Positions 1 to 5,164 of a stretch of DNA of 5,164 nt are shown here, piece by piece; positions within the stretch are counted from its first letter, which is position 1, and every line of letters starts with the position of its first letter. Source of the stretch: Gammaproteobacteria bacterium (GTDB taxonomy: Bacteria; Pseudomonadota; Gammaproteobacteria; Steroidobacterales; Steroidobacteraceae); the NCBI GenBank assembly GCA_010031985.1, contig RGYP01000157.1, positions 1-5,164 on the forward strand, given 5' to 3'. A program made the translations under genes and the position numbers. The notes under the pieces are model-generated. The model was not told where the DNA came from and made no database searches. It saw only the letters and a program-made list of their open reading frames with translations.

Positions 1-1170
1 CGCGGCTGCCGCGAGAATCGCCCACGGCGTGCTGGCGATCGCGAGCAGTGGCAATACGGTGATGCTGACGAGCATCTCGGTGAGTAGCAGGCGCATTCCG
101 ACGCGATAATTGCGCTGCAGAGTTTGTCCAAAACCCATCGAAGAAGCCATTCCGAAAGCCAGTAGTCGGGAGATCATCATGCCGACGAACATGCAATCGA
201 GCATCGTCACCGTGGTGTCTTTGACATAAAAGATAATGGGTGCGGCGATGAGGATACCGAGCGGTATCCCGGTGACGGTCATCCACCACGAGCGAGCGGA
301 GAATCGTTGAACGATAGCGCCATCCGCCGACTGCTTGATCCACTGATAAATGGTCGCTCCCCACGCCATCTGGAAGGCGCCGATGAATAGCGACATCAGG
401 GGCTCGGTGGCCCGAACCGCAAGACCAAAAGACCCGGCGACCGTGGCATCGGCGGACCAGCGGAACGTGGCGCTCACCGTGAGGTCGGCGACGTACTTGG
501 CGAGCAAGCCGCCCATCACTGGCAGCCCTATCAATAAAGCACGACGCAAAAATCGAAGATCGACACCTGCGTGACGCATGACCTCTGCGCGATGTCCGAG
601 GTATCCGATGGTGATGATCGACGTCGCGCATTGCGCCGCGAAAAATGCCGTCAGGGGATCGATGCCGCCACGAAGAGTGAATTCCAAGAGTGCGGCGAAT
701 AACGGGAACGTGACGGCCGCTATCACGGCGAGTACGCGTGCGCCACCGAGCGCACGCAAATCGGTATGCAGCATCATGCCGAGGTTGGCGAGCAGACCGA
801 AAAGCGGTAACCAGAGCAGCACGGCCGAGTTTTGCCAGTGACCGAGGTACCGAAGAAAAAAAAGTGCTGCCGCCACGACGCTCCCTGCCACAAATCCGGT
901 GGTACCCGTCATCAGCAACGACACCCGCAGCGCGGCATAGCGCGCATCTTTGCCGCGATCCGACACCTCCTGCATGTACCCCGGCTTGATTCCGAACTGA
1001 CTGATGCTGAGTACGACCGTCAGCAGGGAGGCGAGAAACACCCACTCGGCAAGGTCGACGGCGTTCATTCGCGGGGTGAGGCGCAAGGTCGCCCAGACCG
1101 AGCCCGCCATCCCGGGAATGGCCGCGATAGCGAAGGTCTGCCAAGTGATCAGGAATTCTCGGGTGCGCAC
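1..1170 (-). CDS. Wzx-like polysaccharide flippase (oligosaccharide transporter), 3' end missing
   Basis: Inner-membrane protein of the MATE/MVF-type flippase superfamily, which moves lipid-linked sugar units across the membrane during surface-polysaccharide assembly. I read 390 codons without a stop up to the window edge. The product is very hydrophobic, with helices near residues 12-30, 42-60, 84-107, 115-133, 145-163, 174-191, 210-235, 244-270, 298-315 and 361-380. The stretch 206-275 has the layout usual in Wzx proteins: an FLRRALLIGLPVMGG helix, a polar patch FRWSADATVAGSFGLA, then FIGAFQMAWG. Usual family length is about 400-500 residues, so perhaps 20-100 are missing. The chosen GTG start at 1170 overlaps the lipoprotein gene by 22 bp and lacks a clear ribosome binding site. 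An in-frame ATG at 1239, with GGA seven bases upstream, is an alternative that adds 23 polar residues. Fold assignment is fairly sure; the substrate cannot be told. Confidence 0.8.
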   Translation of the reverse strand, partial: MRTREFLITWQTFAIAAIPGMAGSVWATLRLTPRMNAVDLAEWVFLASLLTVVLSISQFGIKPGYMQEVSDRGKDARYAALRVSLLMTGTTGFVAGSVVAAALFFLRYLGHWQNSAVLLWLPLFGLLANLGMMLHTDLRALGGARVLAVIAAVTFPLFAALLEFTLRGGIDPLTAFFAAQCATSIITIGYLGHRAEVMRHAGVDLRFLRRALLIGLPVMGGLLAKYVADLTVSATFRWSADATVAGSFGLAVRATEPLMSLFIGAFQMAWGATIYQWIKQSADGAIVQRFSARSWWMTVTGIPLGILIAAPIIFYVKDTTVTMLDCMFVGMMISRLLAFGMASSMGFGQTLQRNYRVGMRLLLTEMLVSITVLPLLAIASTPWAILAAAA

Positions 1171-1670
1171 ACGGGATTTCGTTGGTCCGTCGGAACCCAG
1201 CGGCCGTTGACCAGCTTTGCTGCCGAGCCATCCGGCCATGTATACGTCCAGCCATTTTTGAAGGGCAAGCCGTCGTCGTCCTTGTCTTTGAGCGGGTCGG
1301 GTAAAGATGCGGGCATGGGGACGCTGATTCGGGACGGGATGGGCATGATGTCCAGTGACTTGATCGCTTTCAGCGATTTTTCGACGCCGCGCGAATCGGT
1401 GAACAGGATCGAGTAAACGTCGCGCCCCGACTTGGTTTCTTTGTGGATGCGAACGAAGCCGGCACAGGCATAAAACGTTCGCCGATCCGCTTTTATTCTT
1501 TGCGGACTCATCGCGTAGTCATCGCAGGCGCTGAGCAGGGGGCTCAAGCACAGTGCCGTCAAAAACAGCAGGGACGTTCGCGGCCGATCGGCTTTGCTAC
1601 GCGATCCATTCCCGACGAGCGGGCGTGGGCTCGGACGATGGCGTCTTCGGTCGACAGGCTTCGCAATCAT
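1149..1670 (-). CDS. Putative lipoprotein of unknown function
   Basis: The 173-residue reading has a hydrophobic stretch at 33-48 (SLLFLTALCLSPLLSA) ending in a lipobox L46-S47-A48-C49, so signal peptidase II processing and lipid attachment at Cys49 are likely. Residues +2 and +3 are Asp-Asp, which in the Enterobacteria rule keeps a lipoprotein in the inner membrane. The mature part, about 125 residues, is polar, with two further cysteines (C69, C168) that could form a disulfide, a DKDDDG (DxDxDG) motif at 129-134, and a Trp/Tyr-rich tail (GWTYTWPDG, NGRWVP). I do not recognise the family. The start is doubtful: ATG at 1670 gives an unusually long, Arg-rich leader of some 30 residues and overlaps the upstream 66-residue gene by 74 bp without a good ribosome binding site. 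Alternatives are CTG at 1571 or 1568 or TTG at 1562, which lack a positively charged n-region. The stop overlaps the flippase start. Confidence 0.65.
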   Translation of the reverse strand: MIAKPVDRRRHRPSPRPLVGNGSRSKADRPRTSLLFLTALCLSPLLSACDDYAMSPQRIKADRRTFYACAGFVRIHKETKSGRDVYSILFTDSRGVEKSLKAIKSLDIMPIPSRISVPMPASLPDPLKDKDDDGLPFKNGWTYTWPDGSAAKLVNGRWVPTDQRNPVCAPENS

Positions 1671-1797
1671 TGGCCGTCGGCCCAGAAGCGGAGTTCGACT
1701 GCCGACGCTTGCCGCAGCGTGAGCAGCGAAATTCGCGCTTGATCGGGTCCTGAGCAGACCATCGATGGAGCAGTCGGGCTGCGTATCCAATGTGCAT
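1597..1797 (-). CDS. Small zinc-ribbon-like protein, 66 residues
   Basis: This short reading frame has two CxxC knuckles, C25-S-R-C28 followed by GKR and C45-E-A-C48 followed by RPK. This is the pattern of a zinc ribbon or rubredoxin-like knuckle in which four Cys hold one metal ion. The N-terminus is mixed polar/aromatic (HIGYAARLLHRW) and the tail after residue 50 is Pro/Ser-rich and looks disordered. There is no signal peptide or membrane helix, so it should be cytoplasmic. It starts 16 bp after the preceding small gene, in the same orientation. An AGGAGG lies only two bases before the ATG, too close by usual rules; an ATT codon two codons later would be better spaced. The end overlaps the proposed start of the lipoprotein frame by 74 bp. 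The family is not recognised; the spaced CxxC pairs argue that it is real. Confidence 0.6.
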   Translation of the reverse strand: MHIGYAARLLHRWSAQDPIKREFRCSRCGKRRQSNSASGPTANDCEACRPKTPSSEPTPARREWIA

Positions 1798-1799
1798 AC

Positions 1800-1805
1800 C
1801 CTCCT
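1800..1805 (-). promoter_or_regulatory. Shine-Dalgarno AGGAGG before the 66-residue gene
   Basis: A perfect AGGAGG sits in the 16-bp gap after the stop of the 77-residue gene. Only two bases separate it from the ATG at 1797. An ATT at 1791 in the same frame (8 bases away) or a TTG at 1790 in the lipoprotein frame (9 bases away) would have normal spacing, so this site calls the annotated start into question. Confidence 0.6.
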
Positions 1806-1813
1806 AGTCGGCT

Positions 1814-2047
1814 CTACTTCCGGAAATATGAGCGCTCGATCGGCGAATTCTGCACGCTTGTTTTGCTGGAGAACGCTCGGCATGGGTGTCCATCGGCCGC
1901 GAGTACTTCCTGGCTCGGCAGGCGCGCGCTCTTGAACCCCATTTCTTTGCAGAGGTAGGGGAGCGCGGGCTCCCATGTGACCCCGAAGTGGTGGCACTCC
2001 CAACAGTTCGGCGGCTTGTCGGTCGTTTGCTTGTTTACTCCATGCAC
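1814..2047 (-). CDS. Small cysteine-rich conserved-type protein, 77 residues
   Basis: A GTG start with AGGAGG seven bases upstream makes this one of the best supported small genes here. Four cysteines (C15, C18, C33, C56) with two neighbouring histidines (H19, H20) suggest binding of one zinc ion or perhaps an iron-sulfur cluster. The core CWECHHFGVTWEPALPY, then CKEMGFKSARLP and EVLAADGHPC, reads as a compact fold. From memory it resembles a family of short proteobacterial proteins with a C-x-x-C-x-[HY]-[FY], MGFKS.xLP, SxGxPC layout, some of which carry the name uracil-DNA glycosylase in databases. The length is far too small for that enzyme, so the name would not be trustworthy. No signal peptide or membrane segment is seen, and the last 15 residues are polar and probably flexible. 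It lies 33 bp after the symporter gene and 16 bp before another CxxC mini-protein, so it is probably co-transcribed with both. Function unknown. Confidence 0.8.
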   Translation of the reverse strand: MHGVNKQTTDKPPNCWECHHFGVTWEPALPYLCKEMGFKSARLPSQEVLAADGHPCRAFSSKTSVQNSPIERSYFRK

Positions 2048-2054
2048 TCGTCAA

Positions 2055-2060
2055 CCTCCT
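2055..2060 (-). promoter_or_regulatory. Shine-Dalgarno AGGAGG before the 77-residue gene
   Basis: A perfect AGGAGG lies seven bases before GTG 2047. It decides the start: the nearby ATG at 2043 is out of frame and reaches a stop after two codons. Its strength suggests the small protein is translated well and independently of the upstream symporter cistron. Confidence 0.8.
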
Positions 2061-2080
2061 GGTCGGCAACGTACCGCCCA

Positions 2081-3403
2081 TCACCTTACGCGACGGGCGC
2101 GCCAGATCGCTAGTGCTGCGAGCGTCAGTGCGATTGCGATGAGTGCGATGCCGAGCGTCAGCAATTGTCCCGTACCGAGCGCCGTCAGCACGATGGTGTA
2201 GAGCAGGGCCTCCATCGGACCGATCGCGATGAAGGCAATTCCGTAGTCCGAGAGCACGCGTGAGTCCTTGCGTGTGTCGACGACGCGCAGCAGCGCGACA
2301 CCAAAGGCGATCGTGCCGGTATTCCAGCCGTAGGTGAAAATTGCAGATTCGAACCAGCGCTCGCCGAACACCCGGGGCGCCACGATCAGCATCCAGCTGA
2401 CGCAAATGGCGAGTCCGATCAAAGAAAACACCATGATGGGTATCGCGTAATCGAGCACGATCTGCACGTTGATCGAGGCGATACCGAATGCGACCAGATA
2501 GTCGGCGAGCAGACCGCCGATGCGGTTGATGACTTGCTGGTCGACATATTCGCCGAGTCGGACTGCATTGAGTGCGCTTTGCGTGAGGCCACCCAGCACC
2601 ATGGCCACGCCGAAAGCCGGTAATACGAAGTTTACGGGCAGCCATTCGCGTAGCGTCGGCATACAGGCCATTGCGGCGCCGTAAACCCCGAGCACCAGCG
2701 CCACATGCCAGGCGAGTGCATCGAGCGCCATGCCGTTGACCGTCGCCCGGCCGATCGACTCCTGGGATTCGCGCGGCAGGAACGTGCTGTGGGTGGCTGC
2801 GATCGTTGTCGAATCGGACGGCGTCTTCACCCAGCCACGGCGGCGTGCAAGGTTGATGATCGCCAGACCGCCGAAAACGGCGAACAAAATGCCAATGGTC
2901 GCAAACGTGAAGCCGACGCTGCGCGCCGCCTCCCAGTCAGGCAGTGCATCGGCGAAGAGGGCAGCGGTCCCGTGTCCTCCCGCAAAGCCCGAGGGCAGCA
3001 TGACGATGAACTCCGGCCGTAAATCGACGAATACCGTGCTCAGCAGCGCGACGCCCAGACAAATGACGATCCCGTACTGCATGACCTCGGAAGCCATGTT
3101 GTAGAGAAAGGACGAACTGCTCGCGTGCCAGCCGGCCTTGAGGCCCATGGTTGGACGATGACCGAGCAGCAGCGTCGCAAACAGCAGCGTGATCAGGATC
3201 CCCGGATAGGCGAGCAAACTTGCCTTGCCAGCCGCGTCGCGCGCAAAGGGCAGCAGATCGTAGCCGCCGGGTCCGAGCGCCAGCGCTAGGACGCCGGCGA
3301 TCATCGATGTCGGCATCAAGAAACGCGATAACACCGGGACTGCCGCGCGCAGCAGGTGCGCAGCGATCAAAAGAACCGAAATCAGCGCAAAGTCGCTGAG
3401 CAT
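2081..3403 (-). CDS. Sodium/glutamate symporter-like transporter (GltS family)
   Basis: Integral inner-membrane carrier of the GltS (ESS) family, whose known members take up glutamate with sodium ions. The 440-residue length is close to the usual 400-450. It has hydrophobic segments throughout, and the two halves each carry the glycine-rich re-entrant signature: PSGFAGGHGTAA at 137-148 in the first half and FTYGWNTGTIAFG at 356-368 in the second, followed by LLRVVD, typical of GltS. A central polar loop lies near 186-225, between the halves. The C-terminus is a positively charged WRARRVR. The start at 3403 was chosen because it opens with a hydrophobic helix (MLSDFALISVLLIAAHLL); an upstream start at 3475 would add 24 polar residues inside the hydrolase gene. 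The ribosome binding site is weak (AGG about 12 bases upstream), so translational coupling to the hydrolase, which ends 13 bp earlier, is likely. Glutamate as the actual substrate is unproven. Confidence 0.88.
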   Translation of the reverse strand: MLSDFALISVLLIAAHLLRAAVPVLSRFLMPTSMIAGVLALALGPGGYDLLPFARDAAGKASLLAYPGILITLLFATLLLGHRPTMGLKAGWHASSSSFLYNMASEVMQYGIVICLGVALLSTVFVDLRPEFIVMLPSGFAGGHGTAALFADALPDWEAARSVGFTFATIGILFAVFGGLAIINLARRRGWVKTPSDSTTIAATHSTFLPRESQESIGRATVNGMALDALAWHVALVLGVYGAAMACMPTLREWLPVNFVLPAFGVAMVLGGLTQSALNAVRLGEYVDQQVINRIGGLLADYLVAFGIASINVQIVLDYAIPIMVFSLIGLAICVSWMLIVAPRVFGERWFESAIFTYGWNTGTIAFGVALLRVVDTRKDSRVLSDYGIAFIAIGPMEALLYTIVLTALGTGQLLTLGIALIAIALTLAALAIWRARRVR

Positions 3404-3416
3404 GGGTTTGGTTCGC

Positions 3417-5164
3417 CTATTTTTTGAGTGTGCCGTCGAAAGGCAGCATCCGCTCGACGAGACGGTGGGTCGCATCGATGTCTTCCGAGAGCGCTTTCTC
3501 GCCTGCGGGAAGCTCGGCTGCTTTGCCCATCTGCAGCGTGATGATGCCGTTCGGATAGAGCGTCACCCGATTCTCGCCAGAGCCCTGCATCGAGGGCAGG
3601 TAGCGAATCTTGCCGCTGCGATCGACATGACGCGGAAACCAGTAGCCGCTGCGATAGAGTTCTTTGGGTGCGACACCCAACGGCAGTGACTCGGGATTTT
3701 TGATCGTGCCTTGGCTGGCGTCCCCTGAAGGATCGAGAGCGTCTTTCGCTGCCAGCAACTCGTTGGTCAACTGGCGATGCAAAATCTGTCGGCCTTGGTG
3801 GGCACCCTCGTTTTGCAGCAGCAGGGCGATCTTGGCGAGATCATCGAGTGAGGGGTAATAACCGGCGTTCGCCCAGACCACACCGTCGCGATCGGCGCCC
3901 TCGCGGGTGCGTACCGCAGGGGCGTGGTGGATGCCGATCGGCGCGAAGACCTCGTTCGTCAGCAGGTCCCAAAGATCGGCGTCGGGTCCGCGAACCGACT
4001 TCAAGAAGCGATCGAGCGCAAGACCGAGCAAGAAGTAATCTTGATCGCGATAACGCATCACGGTTCCGGGGGCCCAGGGATAGGGCTTCAGGTTTCGCGA
4101 GATGAGCGCGAGTTTTTCATTGGTGGATCCAGCCGTGTACCAAGCGTCATAGTCGGCATCGAGGTAGCCGTCGAACGGATTGTTGGGATGGGTGCGGAAG
4201 CTGCCCGTGCCGCCGAATCCGCTCGACATGTTCGCCGCGTCGATGAAGCGAATGCGCGAAAACTTGGGATCGAGGCCATCGACGTAGTCGCCGATATGCA
4301 GGTCGAGGACGTAGGGGCCGTAGACCTCCGCAAGGCGCAGTATCGCGAGCGGTGCGGCGATACTTTTCATGACCGAGCGCACGCCGAAGCGCATTTCGAG
4401 GGGGTAAGGGTAGGGGCCGTGTGCGGTGTTCGAGTTCTGGTAATAAAGCGTGCCGCGATAGACCAGCGCGTTGATCACCTGCCAACGCGGCAGCAGCGGC
4501 GCGCCGAAGCCCTCGAGCGTACCCGGGGCAAACTGCCGCTCGAGATCGGTCCAGGGCTTTGCGGGGATTCTCCCGGCCAGCTCGCGCCGGGCTGCCGCGC
4601 GTGCCGCTTCGATATCTTTGAGCGTACTCGCCGTCCGTTCGAGTGACGCGCTACCCCAAAAGACATTGTGCTGATGCAGCAGGTATGGGGCGGTTTGCTG
4701 CGTGAATTGAAATTGCAGGGCGCTCACGCGCTTGCCGCGGTAGTGGAACATGGCGACGCCTTGATGCGCATGGTTCTCGGTGTCGTTCACCAACATCAGT
4801 GGCAGGGCCGCCCTCGACCAGCCGCCGTCGCCGGGCTCACGCCAGACCCGACCGAATTGCGGGATCACGCGCCAATAACTCGCGACCGAGTGGCGCGCGG
4901 CAGCCGTCGCGGACGATCCGGACTCGCGCATCATGCTGCCGCGTTGCACGGGCACCAGGACGTCGCCGTCGCTGAACAGTTCGAGCGTCAGCGCCGGAAA
5001 AAGCCGCGCATCGCGACCCTCGATGAGCGCCGCCTTGAGTGCGGGCTGCGACTGCATGAGAGACTGCGCGATACGCACCGACCCTGCGAAGGGCTCTGCG
5101 GCTTGCGCGCGCGCGCTCGGCAAGAAGGCCGAGTGATCGACGGGCGCGGAGCCCTTCGCAGGGT
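3417..5164 (-). CDS. Serine hydrolase, beta-lactamase/PBP fold, 5' end uncertain
   Basis: Enzyme of the beta-lactamase/class C/esterase family, acting through an acylated serine. Numbering from TTG 5123 (568 residues), the SxxK motif is S250-V-M-K253, the second motif is Y358-R-D360 in YRDQDYFLLG (usually Y-x-N or Y-x-S), and the third is probably QGSG at 513-516 followed by the strand NRVTLYPNGIITLQM. The catalytic domain fills roughly 210-560. About 200 residues before it form a separate, beta-looking region (WRVIPQFGRVW, ALPLMLVNDTENHAHQGVAMF) that I do not recognise. The frame stays open from 5123 to the window edge and TTG 5123 has no ribosome binding site. The SARAQAAEP stretch resembles a signal-peptidase cleavage region, so the real start and signal peptide probably lie outside, with the product exported to the periplasm. 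The gene ends 13 bp before the symporter. Substrate unknown: peptide, ester or lactam are all possible. Confidence 0.85.
   Translation of the reverse strand, partial: PAKGSAPVDHSAFLPSARAQAAEPFAGSVRIAQSLMQSQPALKAALIEGRDARLFPALTLELFSDGDVLVPVQRGSMMRESGSSATAAARHSVASYWRVIPQFGRVWREPGDGGWSRAALPLMLVNDTENHAHQGVAMFHYRGKRVSALQFQFTQQTAPYLLHQHNVFWGSASLERTASTLKDIEAARAAARRELAGRIPAKPWTDLERQFAPGTLEGFGAPLLPRWQVINALVYRGTLYYQNSNTAHGPYPYPLEMRFGVRSVMKSIAAPLAILRLAEVYGPYVLDLHIGDYVDGLDPKFSRIRFIDAANMSSGFGGTGSFRTHPNNPFDGYLDADYDAWYTAGSTNEKLALISRNLKPYPWAPGTVMRYRDQDYFLLGLALDRFLKSVRGPDADLWDLLTNEVFAPIGIHHAPAVRTREGADRDGVVWANAGYYPSLDDLAKIALLLQNEGAHQGRQILHRQLTNELLAAKDALDPSGDASQGTIKNPESLPLGVAPKELYRSGYWFPRHVDRSGKIRYLPSMQGSGENRVTLYPNGIITLQMGKAAELPAGEKALSEDIDATHRLVERMLPFDGTLKK
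5081..5164. repeat. Inverted repeat, 20-bp arms, ending at the window edge
   Basis: Bases 5081-5100 are the reverse complement of 5145-5164 with one mismatch (19 of 20; the outer 16 are perfect), around a 44-bp spacer. Each arm also holds a small hairpin, CCCT-GCGA-AGGG or its complement. The right arm ends at the last base of the window. It could be a cruciform or RNA hairpin near the hydrolase start, a pair of dispersed repeat units, or a fold-back artefact at a contig end. The left arm encodes the AEPFAGS stretch of the hydrolase. Confidence 0.7.

Noticed and set aside
855..862. Run of eight A (eight T on the coding strand) inside the flippase as a possible frameshift site
   Set aside because: The flippase frame reads through it with hydrophobic residues on both sides (AALFFLRYLG), so no shift is needed.
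832..1416. Plus-strand open frame of 194 codons opposite the flippase and lipoprotein
   Set aside because: It spans two overlapping minus-strand genes in antisense and shows no domain or ribosome binding site.
2048..2080. Gap between symporter and 77-residue gene as a promoter or terminator
   Set aside because: Thirty-three bases holding a ribosome binding site but no stem with T-run and no clear -35/-10 pair.
1671..2645. Upstream part of a long minus-strand open frame that continues into the lipoprotein
   Set aside because: It lies out of frame across the symporter 3' part and both small genes. Its product is Arg/His-rich with no domain, as expected of an alternative frame in GC-rich DNA. 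Only the lipoprotein end looks real.
3404..3475. Upstream ATG at 3475 for the symporter
   Set aside because: It would add 24 polar, cysteine-containing residues read from within the hydrolase gene. ATG 3403 opens directly with the first membrane helix and follows the hydrolase stop.
4572..4591. CCCGGC/GCCGGG hairpin as a terminator
   Set aside because: It lies inside the hydrolase gene and has no T-run after it; short GC hairpins are expected in DNA of this composition.
3924..4646. Plus-strand open frame of 240 codons opposite the hydrolase
   Set aside because: It is antisense to a well supported catalytic domain and its product is charged, Arg-rich and featureless.

Overview
The window is GC-rich bacterial DNA. 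Six genes lie close together or overlapping on the minus strand, with no gap long enough for an obvious promoter or terminator between them. The protein families (a GltS-type symporter, a Wzx-like flippase, a Lol-type lipoprotein signal) and the strong AGGAGG ribosome binding sites fit a Gram-negative Pseudomonadota. A beta- or gammaproteobacterium is my guess from style, not something the sequence proves.

In transcription order, right to left: (1) a serine hydrolase of the beta-lactamase/penicillin-binding-protein fold, 3417 to the right edge, whose true start is probably outside the window; (2) 13 bp later, a 440-residue sodium/glutamate symporter-like membrane protein (GltS family), 2081-3403; (3) 33 bp later, a 77-residue protein with four cysteines, 1814-2047, behind a near-ideal ribosome binding site; (4) 16 bp later, a 66-residue protein with two CxxC knuckles, 1597-1797; (5) a putative lipoprotein of unknown function, 1149-1670, whose start is hard to place; (6) overlapping its end, a Wzx/MATE-like polysaccharide flippase that runs off the left edge, 1-1170.

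The layout suggests one transcription unit, or two units fused by proximity. Hydrolase plus symporter may form a pair in which a periplasmic enzyme releases a small anionic or amino-acid product that the symporter imports; this is inference from spacing only. The flippase points to a surface-polysaccharide locus continuing to the left. The least understood part is 1149-2047, with two tandem cysteine-rich mini-proteins and an orphan lipoprotein between two ordinary transport genes.

The right edge carries an inverted repeat (5081-5100 against 5145-5164) that ends exactly at the last base. It may be a real hairpin or a contig-end artefact, and it makes the hydrolase N-terminus unreliable. I found no RNA gene, CRISPR array, insertion sequence or convincing terminator.
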